The notes: a model not told the origin generated them from the letters alone. A stretch of 64,000 nt of DNA from Acanthacorydalis orientalis (GCA_034766995.1 CM068323.1:22890346-22954345); one strand, 5' to 3'; positions 27,443 to 40,776 are shown, numbered from the stretch's first letter. Program-made: numbers and translations.

Positions 27443-28534
27443 GAGAACTAATGATAATATCTCTAAAATTTTCTGACAAATAGTATTTTTTTGTATAATT
27501 AAAAAGCTAGTTAAATAAGTTGTAATTGGTTTAAGATTTTATTTTCTTTTATAATATATTGAATGACAATTTTATCGATTTTAATAAAGAAAATCATTTG
27601 GCATATATCTTTATTTTATAAAAGATTGAGTACTTATAATCGATAGTCATTTTAATTTTGTAACTCTGTCATTCTTTTTTAATGTTAATATATTATTTTC
27701 TATTTTACTGTTATATACTTGATATATATTTAATATATATATATATATACATACGAACACCGTAAAAAGATTTTAATTTATTTTCACATTTTGTAAAATA
27801 AATGTACTTACGATATCACGAAACGGATTTTATTGATAAAGTAGGACTCACCTGAAAAAAAAAATGATTATTAAGACATTAAAGTGACAATAACTATTAT
27901 ATACCTAATTAAGTTAGTAAATTTGAATATAAGAGTTCAGATAAAAAGATTTTAATTACGAATGATTATTCGTTTTAAATTCTTAAGTTGGAAATTAATA
28001 GATAACTGTGAATGCTAAATGCGTCTATTTAAAATTGTTATTTGACATATCATATGGAAACATTATAAATTATTTTTCTTACAGAATGAATATATATATA
28101 TATATATATATATCAATAAAAAAATAAAATAAATGTTTTTGTTACATGTGTAGTTGTAAAAAAAAATAATATAATTTAATAATTTGCTCGTTGAATGAAA
28201 ATTTTTTGTTAATTCTCAATTATTGTTAGACTGAATTAAGGAAAAAGTGTGTGTGTATATTTAATTTTTTTTTAAATTTGATAATAACAATAAATTTGTA
28301 CAATACTATAACAGTATGTCTTTTTTATATGAAGATCAACAAAACCTTAAATACAAATTTTAACAAGTTTCACAATTACTTTGAGAAATAAACAATTTTC
28401 TAGATACATATACAGAGAAAAGTTACACGATATTTACTTTAATAGTAACAAACCAAATTCGTTTTAATCTAATCTGTCAAATGGTAAACAAAACCATTAT
28501 TTCCTATACCTATGATGTATGAATTATGTATAAG

Positions 28535-28539
<5 letters not shown>

Positions 28540-28590
<51 letters not shown>
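28540..28590. repeat. (TA)n microsatellite
   Basis: About 51 bp of pure alternating AT. Confidence 0.95.
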
Positions 28591-28592
<2 letters not shown>

Positions 28593-29433
28593 AAAATTAT
28601 TCAAATTAAGAGAGATTATACTCAATATAATGTTATTGTCTTATTTAAACGTGTTGTTACAATGATAATATTTGTTAATCTCCTTTTCAACTATATACAA
28701 TATTGGGTAAAATTGACGTGCCTGTAAAATATATTGGTTAACTATAAAATATTTCTGTTCATGATACATAGCTATATTGAAAATACGTTTTATTTGTTGA
28801 CATGTGTTATTGGTAGCTTTATAAAATAAAATGTCATATAAAAATGGGAAAGTTTCAAATATCGTCTCTTTCTGTATACATTTTTACAAAATTGACATTT
28901 TTATCAAAAGGCAAAGATAAAGATTTCTATTAGAAAATTAAAATAGATTAAACTATTAACTTTCATTATGAAATTATATATTTGTGAACGAAATGAAATA
29001 AATATCAATAAAAGGTACCAAATAAACATGTGCACAAATCAACAGACGAAAATTGAAATTCAGATGATTCAAAATGATGAAGACCGGGAGAACAACCCTT
29101 TTTTAATTTTTTGATAAATGAGTACTATCTAACTGTTAATTGATATTAGAAATACGACCTTAGTAAAAAATAAATAAATTATTGAGAAAATTTTTTGATT
29201 TCCAGTAAAATTATTTCAATTGGTGAAATTAATTTGAAATTGAACTGGAATCATTTTAAATTGATTATTTATTATTGAATAAATTAATAATGTAAATAAC
29301 TTCATAGACATGGTTTGTATGTTTTATATTAAGAGTGTTTTTCATTAAATTTTTTCTCATAACATTACAATATTTAGTGTTACAGACATAACAGAATTAC
29401 AGAGTGACATTTAATTATTTATATATATATATA

Positions 29434-29476
29434 TATATATATGTATGTCAACCCTATATATATGTATGTCAACCCT
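29434..29476. repeat. ~21-bp tandem duplication next to a (TA)n tract
   Basis: ATATATGTATGTCAACCCT occurs twice in a row at the end of the (TA)n array that begins near 29420. It is a simple local slippage product. Confidence 0.75.
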
Positions 29477-29660
29477 AAATCAATTTATATCTCTGAGGAA
29501 TAAATGAACATTTTCTCGGATTTGTTAATCAGTTTTATTTACGACCGGCATAACACTGGTGACTGTTTTTCACACTGAAGTGACACAATTTGTAAAAGGT
29601 TTGATCCTTCGACAGCGTTGTTAGGATATATGTTATTTTAATGGAATGGTATATAAGTAG

Positions 29661-29663
<3 letters not shown>

Positions 29664-29709
<46 letters not shown>
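29664..29709. repeat. (TA)n microsatellite
   Basis: About 46 bp of pure TA immediately left of the 29.8-30.5 kb GC-elevated island. Confidence 0.95.
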
Positions 29710-29712
<3 letters not shown>

Positions 29713-29759
29713 TTATCAGATGATGTGTTTAAACTGAACATGAAAGAGAATTTCTGAAA

Positions 29760-30540
29760 GGTTAAGCCGTTGTGCGTTAATTTAGTTTACAAACACGTTT
29801 CTGATCTTTTTTTATTATGTCCGCATTTCGAATATACATAAATAATGTCTCGAACTGTGCTCGAAAACAATGCCCGAATATAAAATAAATCAGTTCATGC
29901 AAACCGTCTGTCAAACTTATGAACTGTATTTCACAAAGGATTTATCTCGTTCAGAATTGCGAAGCTCCAGTTCCACAAATCAACACATTGACACGTTTAA
30001 ATTCAACTGGTGTACCCTGAGCAACTCCGCCGTTAGAATTCCGTTGCCGGATATCCCCGTTCGTGAATTATGTATTATGCACGTTAGTGTGGCAACACTT
30101 CCGGTTGTTCTAGACCCGGAGACGAAGGTTATTTCCGTTTTAAGATAATGTTCAACTAGGTGAGACTAGTACGATGCCAGCGTTCTTGTAAACGTGGTCT
30201 TGTCCATAATGTTCTTGGCTGATAATATTTTCTTAACTGGCGCTATCTTATCTGACACTTACTCCGTTCTCGTTTGTGTAATTGAATCATAAATCATTCT
30301 ATCGCTGCTCAAGTGTTAGAAAAGTTAGTCGATAAAGAAAGTGTATTTACCATTTGGTCCATATTTCACGACAATAAATCAAACCATCTGTGCGCATAAA
30401 AATGATCGCCGCGATGAATCTCAACTCGCTATCATCTTCGCGGCGAGATTTATCGGACGAGATATAATTAAATCAAATTTAAATAAATTATGCCGTCCAC
30501 GAAACAATTCCTCTAGTCAGTTCATTTAGAAGACGAGTGT
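29760..30540. other. GC-elevated island around the 92-codon ORF
   Basis: About 780 bp of more balanced composition, with CpGs such as TTGCCGGATATCCCCG, ATCGCCGCGATGAATC and CTTCGCGGCGAG. ATCGCCGCGAT (30405-30415) is a small palindrome. It stands between a (TA)n tract and ordinary AT-rich sequence. Confidence 0.35.
29870..30148 (+). CDS. Candidate ORF of 92 codons, unrecognised
   Basis: An ATG with A at -3 starts MPEYKINQFMQTVCQTYELY and the frame ends VLDPETKVISVLR. The middle (SRSELRSSSSTNQHIDTFKF) and the end have mixed amino acids rather than AT-driven I, Y, K, N and F. It fills part of a GC-elevated island (29760-30540) that also holds a shorter frame at 30341-30529. No domain, signal peptide or membrane segment was recognised, and no splice sites or poly(A) signal decide the matter. 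It could equally be a conserved noncoding element. Confidence 0.2.
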   Translation: MPEYKINQFMQTVCQTYELYFTKDLSRSELRSSSSTNQHIDTFKFNWCTLSNSAVRIPLPDIPVRELCIMHVSVATLPVVLDPETKVISVLR

Positions 30541-31052
30541 CTCTCTGATATGATATAATTTATAATTTTAGTTTGTAGATTTTTCAGACTACTTACAATT
30601 TTCCATAACGAATGAAAGTTTTATAAAGAAAGCTGCTTTAAAGAGAAAATCTAACCGAACGAAACGCATGATTAATCGACACAGAAAATTTTGCACAGAA
30701 AATTATATCTCTAAATAGTTGTACAGAAATGTTTCCATTTAAAGCAAACTCTAAGTATATAAAAGAATCGATGTATAAATATAACTTTATAAAAAATACG
30801 ATAAATAATTTATATATTATTTAATGCCATCCTAACTTCTATACAATTAATTTCCAATAATTCTATTGTATATAAAATCAAAAACAATCTTCCGCATTTT
30901 AAGTCAATACGGATTTAATTAAATGTGAAGAGCATTGTTTTTTTTATTAATATTTTCTGTACCTGAAAAATGCGAAGGTTGATGGTATCGCCGTCGAAAT
31001 ATGAATAGAAACAATCAAAATAATCAATAATCAATTATTGAATATTATATAT

Positions 31053-31060
<8 letters not shown>

Positions 31061-31109
<49 letters not shown>
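31061..31109. repeat. (TA)n microsatellite
   Basis: About 49 bp, preceded by ATACATACAT, a minor tetranucleotide variant. Confidence 0.95.
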
Positions 31110-31115
<6 letters not shown>

Positions 31116-31296
31116 TATATAATAGAACAAATGTGGTTTTTGAGTGATTAGATATTTATTCGTAAAAGAGACTTTACCATTTTTATATTCTTCAAGTAAA
31201 TAGCGTACTGAATTAAAAAATATTTATTTAATTGAAATGAAAATACGTTTTAGCATTGAATATCGTTGCATTTGATAGAATATATATATATATATA

Positions 31297-31509
31297 TACA
31301 GGATGATTAAATTTAGGCTTCGACATGGATGTATTAAAAGGGAGCGTAATTGTTAAAAAAGTCATGTTATTTTTTATTTAGTATTTTAATTCAGTTCAAT
31401 AGTAAAATAAAATTGAACAAATATACTAAATGGGAGATAACATGCTTGTTTTAATTTTTGAGTTTTCTTTAGTACTCTCGTGTGGAAGCCTAAGTTGAAT
31501 CACCCTATA
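31297..31509. mobile_element. Palindromic (fold-back) MITE with Tc1/mariner-type ends, copy 1
   Basis: The left end reads TACAGGATGATTAAATTTAG and the right end, reverse-complemented, TATAGGGTGATTCAACTTAG; both continue with GCTTC. These terminal inverted repeats of about 30 bp are flanked by TA, the target used by Tc1/mariner elements. The interior is also inverted: the left arm around 31360-31405 (GTTATTTTTTATTTAGTA, then TTCAGTTCAAT) is mirrored by the right arm around 31414-31455. Nearly the whole 210-bp element can therefore fold on itself around a centre near 31405-31413. There is no coding capacity. A second copy lies at 54712-54932. Confidence 0.8.
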
Positions 31510-32440
31510 TAAACAATTATTATTGATTTAATAAAACATATTTAGATATCCAGTTTTAATAATTTTTTTTAAGAAAAACATGCCACAAATTCCTCTGTTC
31601 CTTGAATTTTTAAATATTAAAAACAACCATCATTTATTATAAAGGTACTTCTATGTTATTCTGTTTTTTCTTCTTCTATTTTTTTTTTACATTTAAGTTA
31701 GTAATTTTATTTTAAACTACTTGTAACTACGTTCATATATACGACTTTAGAACTTTACTCGTAAAAGTCGTCGAAAATGTGTTCTGCTTTACACAGATAC
31801 GTTTTTTCGAAACTTTCGTAACATTTTTCAAATTTTTATAAAGTATACGGAAACCGAAGAAGTGCTGTTTTTCTTTTCATCAAGAAAAGAAGTGAACGAA
31901 TTTTATCTACGAATTCTTTTATTAAAAGATATTATTACAGACAATAGATTTTCATTTGTAAATTATAGCGATGTGAGTAAACTTGGTCGAATTATATTAA
32001 CGAGTAAACGAACGAAAACTTATTTGAAATTTCTGATCATAAAAATAAAAAAAACATTACATAGGTTTCGTTTCTTCTTTTTATCAAAATTTCACATGAA
32101 TTTAATTGAAAAGTAATACTGTATAGTTATAAAAAATAATTTAAGATTAATAAATAAAATATTCACTTTACTATCATAAAATAGATTGAAAAATTAATTA
32201 ATATACTACTTGTAGATACAAAATTAATTTATTTCTTTTTAAATCATATTTAAAGATTATTTGAAATTAATATAATAAATTAAACTATGAATGTGTTCAA
32301 TTATCAAACCGTTAGTAGAAAACTGCACAAACAAATAATAATTTTATTATGTTATTGTGTCATATGGTGGAATGTTCAAACTCTTCAAAGGTAAAATTCA
32401 TTTTCATAATTGTTTTATTAACTTCCATACAATAGTGTTA

Positions 32441-32443
<3 letters not shown>

Positions 32444-32487
<44 letters not shown>
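32444..32487. repeat. (TA)n microsatellite bounded by ATGCAT
   Basis: TA tract with TGCA at each end (TTATGCATATA and TATATGCATT), so the whole array is palindromic. Confidence 0.9.
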
Positions 32488-32490
<3 letters not shown>

Positions 32491-33080
32491 TTTATAAACA
32501 TATAGAATCTAGTGAAAAAAAAAAACGATTGAAAGAATAAGAAATAGATATAAAATTATATCTTAATACTGATTAAAATTGTATTCTGTGTACGTCTTTT
32601 CCAAATTTCACGAAGTCCATACTATATTAAACAGTTTATATGACAATTTAGTTATGTAGATATCCGTGAACACGTGAAACTATCTACTTCCATCCACATA
32701 TATATGTACCACTGCATATGCTGTTCGTAGGTCTGGCACGTCCGATTTGCATATAGAATGAAATTATTCTCATTTAATTTTCATTAAACTTGCAACATAA
32801 GCGAACGGAGAACATGCAGTAAGATATTACGGCTTAGACTATAATTTCATATAAGTGGTGTGTGTATCGAAGTTGGATACACCGATGGTGATGTACAACA
32901 CTAATACATTCACTCTCTTGATTAACTGAAACCGGTGTAAATTTTTGATGTATTTTTCAAATATTTTATTAAAAAGATTGATAACATTTATGTACGGCAT
33001 GAAATATGATTGACTGGTATTTGAATTTTTAAAACAACTAACGTTTATACTGTATAAATATATATATATATAATAGTCAC

Positions 33081-33082
<2 letters not shown>

Positions 33083-33126
<44 letters not shown>
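33083..33126. repeat. (TA)n microsatellite
   Basis: About 44 bp of pure TA following CCC. Confidence 0.95.
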
Positions 33127-33131
<5 letters not shown>

Positions 33132-33324
33132 CACACTACAAAAAGTTGTGATACTAAATACCTGCTACATAGTTATGAAATTTCTTAGCAACAACCACTT
33201 TATTCTCAATAGCATAGAAGACAATGAGAAGCAACCTTGCAAACTGACATTTGACTTTTGTGTTCATATACTCGTAGTGTGGTAACTTAGTCGTATCCAA
33301 ATATAAATGAATATATTAACTGTA

Positions 33325-33328
<4 letters not shown>

Positions 33329-33405
<77 letters not shown>
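33329..33405. repeat. Paired (TA)n microsatellites
   Basis: Two pure tracts, 33329-33359 and 33365-33405, separated only by GTAAT. Confidence 0.95.
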
Positions 33406-33407
<2 letters not shown>

Positions 33408-33598
33408 GATATCTCAAATATTTTTGTATTCTGTAATATGGAAAGAAATACAACACAGCAATTAAAATAAAATCGGATTCATATGTCGATTGTGTTGTAA
33501 TATTTACTAATGCTTTGTATTTCTGTCCATTTCTATCTAAATTGACTATCAATAATGATAGATGAAATATATGCTAGCTATAAAATACTAGCGGTCGT

Positions 33599-33616
33599 GC
33601 GGCACAACTGTGCCGC
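33599..33616. repeat. GC-rich 8-bp inverted repeat with a 2-nt centre
   Basis: GCGGCACA-AC-TGTGCCGC stands out as the most GC-rich point in several kilobases of AT-rich sequence. An open frame of 92 codons beginning here (33610-33888) has no recognisable motif and was not called. Confidence 0.5.
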
Positions 33617-34118
33617 TGTTCGGTATTATTTATTTACTATTTACTGTATTCGAAAAATACATTTCTTTGTTTTTTTTTTCAAATAAATTCTGTATTGCAA
33701 TAAGTTACTGCATTCGTATTCTACTAAAATTAGTTTCAGCCTGTAAGTCATCTTTTATGTTATCTAGATGGTATTCAATATCAAAAATTAAGAAGATAAA
33801 AGCTGGAACCCAGCGTATAGTATGGATCAGTTCAAAAGTAAATTTGGTATTGGCGTTAGATATAATTTTACAATTAGTACATTTTTAAGATTTATAAATA
33901 ATCTGATTTAAACATTAAATGTCTGTTTTAAGGTAGAAATACTGTATATTTGAATTGAAAAAATATCATGTATTAATATTAAGAATAAATTGGTTTCTTC
34001 AGCATTAAACTATTTACTTGCTTGCATTGTGTTAATATTTTGATTGCTTATTGAATTCAGTTACATTTGTCAGTTTCATACCAGATTCATATCCAAAAAT
34101 TGTTCCTAAGACGATATT

Positions 34119-34120
<2 letters not shown>

Positions 34121-34190
<70 letters not shown>
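34121..34190. repeat. Long (TA)n microsatellite
   Basis: About 70 bp broken by a single extra T near 34180. It underlies IY-repeat frames on both strands, none of which is a gene. Confidence 0.95.
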
Positions 34191-34806
34191 CACCGAAATC
34201 AATAAATTCAACACATGGTTTACTGTATTATTTTCAAGAAGTCTTTTACAATGTTAATCATTTTCAATTACAATAATATTCCTCTTATTAATTCAGTTTT
34301 AATTTTTTGGTGTTAAAATACTTTCAAAGTACTTATAGACTTTGATTCCAATTAAATTCAATACTACATGATGGATCATATAAAATTATTGTAAATTAAA
34401 ACAATTACGAGCGCAAGGACAGAAAATGCATATCCATTCGTTAACTACCCCTATCTTCTATGAATAATTTAAAATTAAATACAGTTCGATGTTGTTATAT
34501 AAAATTGTAAAATACTTGAAGTACTCGGTAGTAATTATAAATATATATACATAACTACATATATATATATATATATATATCATATTAAAAAGCGCAATTA
34601 ATAAACATGGTGTAAGTTATTTTTCCTAATTGCAATGCTATTTATTTTATTTTAACAAAAATATATTCTTTTGTGTATATATGTATAGAAATATAAGTAA
34701 TTATTTAATTTCATATTTAATTTATACGAAATAACCGTTTAACAATGACAAACACTGTTTTATTAAAAGCTTAATTTTTCATTTGAATGATCAAATTTTT
34801 TGTATT

Positions 34807-34840
<34 letters not shown>

Positions 34841-36662
34841 CGAGCACACAAATATGTACATGAAATGTATGTATATATTTTTCATAAAAAAGATACTCTA
34901 TTTTCAACATCGGTCATATTTTATTCGCTGTTGTGGTTTGTATAGAATTATCTGTCTGCTGCAGAATTATATATAAAATGTTAGATTCTCATTTATATAT
35001 ATATTAAATAGTATTTTCAAGTGAAATATATTTCCAGTGAATTTAAGAAAAAAATATAATTTATTCTATAAATCTCCATAAATAATAGCGTTATTCAGAT
35101 AATATTTCACATATTTTTTATTATTTTTATGTAAATATGGTTTTTGTTATTGATATCAATCAAAATTTGTAATTTTAATTTCGGAGTTTATTTAAAATAA
35201 AAACTTCATTTTTGAGAAAAATGTGTGAATTATGTAAATAACTTTCAGTTTAAAGAAAGGACAGTAACAATTTTACTTTTAAAATTTTCATTTCTGAAAA
35301 CTTTATTTTTTATACTGAATATTCAATAATTTATTATTGATTACTTTGATTGTTGGTTATGCGCTTTTAGATAGTGATTTCATCTATCTCAGATCGCTAA
35401 GGTACATAAAAATATGAGGTGTCAAATATCTCAAGACTTGAAAATAAGAAGATCTTTCATGAATTAAGAGATGCTGAGAGAAGATTTTTTTATTTTTTTA
35501 GCGATATAAGGATGGCAAATGCACATAAGTAACCGTTATGATAATCAATGTTAATTATAGAAATTTTTTAATTAGAACTTTATATATATATATATATATA
35601 TATGTAAATATTTTTTTAATACATCTTATCGAAAATCATTTTTTCCCTATTTCTAATAGTCTTCTTGAAAATAATGAGATAAAATGGTTATCAGTTAATA
35701 AAATACTTCTAAAAATGTAATAAATAGACTTAATAACTATACTATTTACTATACTATTTATTTTAGTTAAAGATAATATCACCTGTTATCATCTGTGTGC
35801 GCAGAAATTCATATTTAGCTTGTATAATGATTTGTTCATAAATTTTATGCATAAGCAAAATGAAGGTATTATTTTAAATATATATTCATTATTCAAAAAA
35901 AGATTTAATTGATTATTAAAAATATTTATTGCATTATATATTTTTCAATTTAATTGGATCTCGTTAAATATATTTCTATATAAAAACATATTTGTATAAA
36001 TTATAAATAAATATGAATACTGAATAAAATCAGATATTTTGTTAAGATACTTTTCAAAATTTATATATGTCCTTATTCATAATTCATACCACAAATATAT
36101 TTACCATTCGAATATATTGGATATATACGAATTTCTAAGAAAATAAACTTGAGAAATTAATGAAAAACAAGGAAAGAAAAACAACTGCTTCTGAAAGATT
36201 ATCATAAGTACCATTCTAAAATGTTTTTCTCAATCAAATAAATATAGAATCTATTGAAAAATAATCGAATACGTTTCCGAGAAGTATCATTCAAAACAAA
36301 TAAATATGAGAACGAATATGAAAACATAATAAAAAATGAACGAGACGATTATGATATAGGAGATGTAGTATGTTTGTTTCATAAAAGGGCTATACATTAA
36401 ATATCCCCCTAGAGGTAGTTGCTCGTGTTCTGTACATAAAATGTAAAAAATGGCCACATTGTGTATGTTCAGATGAAGAAAACAATGAAGATATGATTTG
36501 CGAGTTTCACGTACGAGGAAAATGTATATTTTTCTTTCTTTAAATTTGTACATACATGTACGTTTTATGATAATTCATGACTGTGCCGAATAAATAGACC
36601 GGAAAATTGTATTAATGTACATTGTCTTTCTTTCTACGTAGGACATGTGATTTTTTCACATG

Positions 36663-36702
<40 letters not shown>

Positions 36703-36780
36703 TTATCAAATTTATAAGAATTATTTGGAATAAAAGATATCGATAAATATAAATGTTTTTTATATTTTACAAAAAGACGT

Positions 36781-36785
<5 letters not shown>

Positions 36786-36829
<44 letters not shown>
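36786..36829. repeat. (TA)n microsatellite
   Basis: About 44 bp. A shorter tract lies at 36667-36698. Confidence 0.95.
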
Positions 36830-37124
36830 TATATATGAATCAACTGAAATCAAGACAACATAATAATATAATCACAGGTGTAACAGTAAACAATTATAAC
36901 TTTATTGATTAAGACATTAAATTATTTTATCGTTAATTTAATGTTCAATATTTATTTCTACATTTTTTAGTTTAAAAAAAATTGAAACGAATCTTCTCTG
37001 TATTTGAATGTTCAACTTTTTTGAATATTTGCACTAGAGATTACATTTGGTTACCAGCATTGTTTAAATGCAATTATAGTATACGCTCGGGTCATTAATT
37101 ATTATCCATATGAATTATTTAATT

Positions 37125-37168
<44 letters not shown>

Positions 37169-37869
37169 GGATACAACTTTCAAGTTTTGTATATTTTTAA
37201 TTAAAGGTGTTTATAATAATTCTAGACAATATTTGTACATGACATTTATGAATTGCAGTTTTAACATTATTAAAAAAATAATACACTTTGTTACATAAAT
37301 GTTTGTTTATGGAACATGAAAATGTTTCGTTTCAAAAAGATGCTATTAAAAGCAAGAAAGACATTGAATTAGTACTAAAACTTTCTCTATAAACTTGTTA
37401 GTTTCTGTATTCGAACAGTGCACACAACAGAGCACTTGTGTCTACAATGTGCTTGTGTGAGGTAAATTTAAAATTATAAATTGTACAAGAATGGGTTCGA
37501 GATGTACGAGAACCTTTTGAAGTAGAAAACACTGTACGCGCAATTCTATTCATCGTGAACTCGCAACTCATTAAATCGTCGAATATTTAACGAACTTCCA
37601 GCAAATAAAGCACTGTTGCCTTTGTTTGAAACTTTCTAATATTTGTTCAAAATCAACACAACCTGTCTCTAATCTATGCGAATTAGTTCTTTGGTATTCG
37701 GAAACTATTCAGTCGAATGACTGATTTAAGTTTGATTGTTGTAAACTTCACTAACTACTCACATAAATTACTCAATGGAAGTTTTATGTTGGATAGTCAA
37801 AGGGTCACGTTTAAAAACTTTTACATACTATGTGAGAACACAAATGCAACAAATACTAAATTTACTATG

Positions 37870-37913
<44 letters not shown>

Positions 37914-38625
37914 TCAAATGTAAAAACGGAAACTGTTATTCATTAAATCACTTCAGTATTAGAAGAACTTGACCTGTAGTGTATATACAATTTAAGGAAT
38001 CTTAATTTATGGAAATCGAAATCTATGAAAAGTCTCCTAAAAGTCTGCTATATCGAACAAAACAATTACCATTTATTATAATTGTATCATCGCATATTTT
38101 TGGTTTTAAAACAAACATATACATGTCTTAAAATTGTGCTAACAATACATGAACAACAATTTCTTCCTCTTAACCAATAAAAATGTGAAAAATTTTGCCA
38201 CACATAATTAAAGAAAAACAAATAAAAGCTTTAATAAAAGATATTGCGTTATAAGTTCCATAGTAGAAAAAATAACACATTTACCAATTATTTTAAGCTA
38301 GTACGAAGAGTCATAAGATTTGTATATTTAATCCTCGATTTTCTAATATAATTGTATATAAAAAAAAACTTTCGAGAGTAAGATATACCCCATTGAAGAA
38401 AATACATACACACACATATATATATATATATTACTTTATCTATTAGTAAGAGAGTATATCTTTTTCATAATATCTATTTATTAACATTATTTCCGGCAGG
38501 ACTGATAGAAATATAAAGAAGAAATGATTTGGGGTAAAATGTATTGAAAAAAATACATTTAAATTAGTAGCAGAGAATTTATTAATGTTTTTTTTACAAT
38601 AAAATTAATTTCGTCCATGTGATTC

Positions 38626-38788
38626 TTAAGTCAATTTAATCGAATAAGGCTGGGCTGCATGTAGAGGGGAGTACATGGGAAACCGAATAAGAAAATCAGC
38701 AACGAACCAACGAAGTGAATGGCGAGCTTCGCAAGTATACGAGTATAGCATCACAGAAAAATCAACTAGAGGTATAACCATGCAATAC

Positions 38789-38795
<7 letters not shown>
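38626..38795 (+). repeat. Interspersed repeat family, copy C
   Basis: The copy matches B along its length: TTAAGTCAATTTAATC, AATAAGGCTGGGCTGC, GAGGGGAGTACATGG, CAACGAACCAACGAAGTGAA, TGG, TATAACCATGCAATACAC, ending in the long (TA)n array at 38798. The predicted frame MGNRIRKSATNQRSEWRASQ is a translation of this repeat and not a gene. Confidence 0.7.

Positions 38796-38797
<2 letters not shown>

Positions 38798-38860
<63 letters not shown>
38798..38860. repeat. (TA)n microsatellite at the 3' end of repeat copy C
   Basis: About 63 bp of pure TA directly following the interspersed repeat, possibly grown from its tail. Confidence 0.95.
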
Positions 38861-38863
<3 letters not shown>

Positions 38864-39060
38864 TATAAATGTATATTTTACTAAAACTATTTGAGTCTAT
38901 ATATTTTTCAAAATATTATCAACTTATTAAATTCACAGTGTTTTTATAAGTATTTTATCAACTGATAACAATTTTATTTATTTCATATTTTCCAATAGGA
39001 TTGATGAAAATCAAAACAAGAAATAATTTGAGGTACTATATGAGATTTTGAGATACTATA

Positions 39061-39097
<37 letters not shown>

Positions 39098-39357
39098 CAA
39101 AATATTTTTATTGTATTCGAGAGTAAGACACACATGACTTATTTCATATATTTTGATATATAACGTAATTTACCTTGTGGAAGTTGTGTTTGCTATAAAA
39201 AATATAAATCATATGAGATAATCTTCGAGGGTGCAGATACAGCACGTAGCCACTGAGTATTATGTATGCTGTAAAGCTCTACATTTCATTGTTTTGCTGC
39301 GGAACAGATGTTAAGTAACCTGTCCTGTGACGACAGAATTATAATTGTGTTCTTATT

Positions 39358-39363
<6 letters not shown>

Positions 39364-39401
<38 letters not shown>
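39364..39401. repeat. (TA)n microsatellite
   Basis: About 38 bp of pure TA. Confidence 0.95.
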
Positions 39402-39403
<2 letters not shown>

Positions 39404-40724
39404 AATCAGATCACATAAACAGGTCAGGTCAGAACAAATAAGTTTCTAGTAATGATATCAAAGAATTAGATTTTTAATTATTTCAAAAAAATATTTTCGT
39501 CAGTTCTGGTGGAATTGAATGATGATCGAATGATATTTCATTTATAACTATATTATTTCTTAATAAAATTTAAAATATAATAGAAAATCATAATTACTTT
39601 GGACTATTTAACTTGTTAAAATCGTAAAAATCGCTGAAAGTATAATTGAATCATTATCAAAAAACAGACATTATAATTATATGACATTTTGAAATAATTC
39701 AGAAACCATATTTTGAATCTGCACGCCTAATTACCCAACTGAAATTATTTCTTAATTATGTCAAATTTACTACTCGTACAATATTCGCATATCGTATAAT
39801 ATTTAAAATTATATCCCTGGCGCCACTTTTTTGCAAGCTGCAGGCGATTCATATAGAAACTTTCTCATGAAATTGTTCTTTAACATTAATTTTTAGTGCT
39901 TCTTATCCGCTTATTTCCTTTACCAACTTTAAGATTTTATTCCGTATCTTGCTTCAGAAATTCGAATACGATTCCTCCTTTGCGGTTTAACGATAAGTAA
40001 AGAATGTAAAGTATTGAAATTGTTTGTGCATCAAGTTGTTACACAGATTTGTATATATATATATATATATATATGTTGTTTCAAGAAAAGTATTCGCTTC
40101 ATAAGCATGTAAAATCGATGAATAAAAAATGTATATATTATTTGATTCGTAATCGTTAAAGAGTCGTTAAGAATATAATTCACGAATAAATCGAATCACT
40201 CTTCTATATTTCAGCTATACGTTATTTTCGGTTCAGATTTCATACAGAATATTCATACAGAATTCCGTTCTTCAGTAACCGTTAATGGTTGTTACGAAGC
40301 AAAGATTTGATAAAGCTTATGCATTTATTTATGTTTATTCAGAATAAACAGTTTGTATTTCACGAACCGTTCTTGAAATACGCACAAACGTCGGAAAAGT
40401 GCTTTGAACATGTCCCTGTAATTAAACTTTTAAATTTACTGCACTTTAAGTCTCACAAGTTCGTTGAGTAATTGCTAGCTATCAGATGAATAGAAATGTA
40501 TAGAACATAACAATATAGTATTTTTTTAAAAAATAATATTTTACCAAAGGTTTTTATTCGTTTATTTTTATTGAATGTATTAGTCAATGTTCTCAGGTTT
40601 ATTTGAATTGAAAGTATAGTGTTTCATGGCAGACTTTCTAAAATGATATACTTTCTGCTATTTTTGTTTTGTTTAAAAAACCCTTTACATTCTCTGAATA
40701 TGTTGAACGGCTATATCTAGATAG

Positions 40725-40726
<2 letters not shown>

Positions 40727-40772
<46 letters not shown>
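40727..40772. repeat. (TA)n microsatellite
   Basis: About 46 bp of pure TA. Confidence 0.95.

Positions 40773-40776
<4 letters not shown>

Larger units (their letters stand above)
23093..29759. other. AT-rich noncoding stretch
   Basis: Contains short (TA)n tracts (23263-23281, 26061-26081, 26261-26288, 27733-27750, 28089-28113) and otherwise featureless A/T-rich DNA, apart from the 23.9-24.5 kb island. Confidence 0.65.
30541..38625. other. AT-rich noncoding stretch, densest in (TA)n
   Basis: At least ten TA arrays over 30 bp lie here, besides MITE copy 1 and the 33.6-kb hairpin. A mild composition rise at 32,640-32,820 includes a CACGTG E-box, and another lies at 37,380-37,700. No gene seen. 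Confidence 0.65.

Noticed and set aside
33610..33888. 92-codon plus frame beginning at the GC hairpin
   Set aside because: Composition is AT-driven, there is no motif, and it was not distinguishable from chance.
34032..34276. Frames on both strands rich in IYIYIY, as at many other (TA)n sites
   Set aside because: These are direct translations of TA dinucleotide arrays. The same frame appears on both strands and at every long TA tract.
36287..36553. 88-codon minus frame with LCTEHEQLPLGGYLMYSPF
   Set aside because: No family recognised, and the tail is AT-driven hydrophobic residues. Probably chance.
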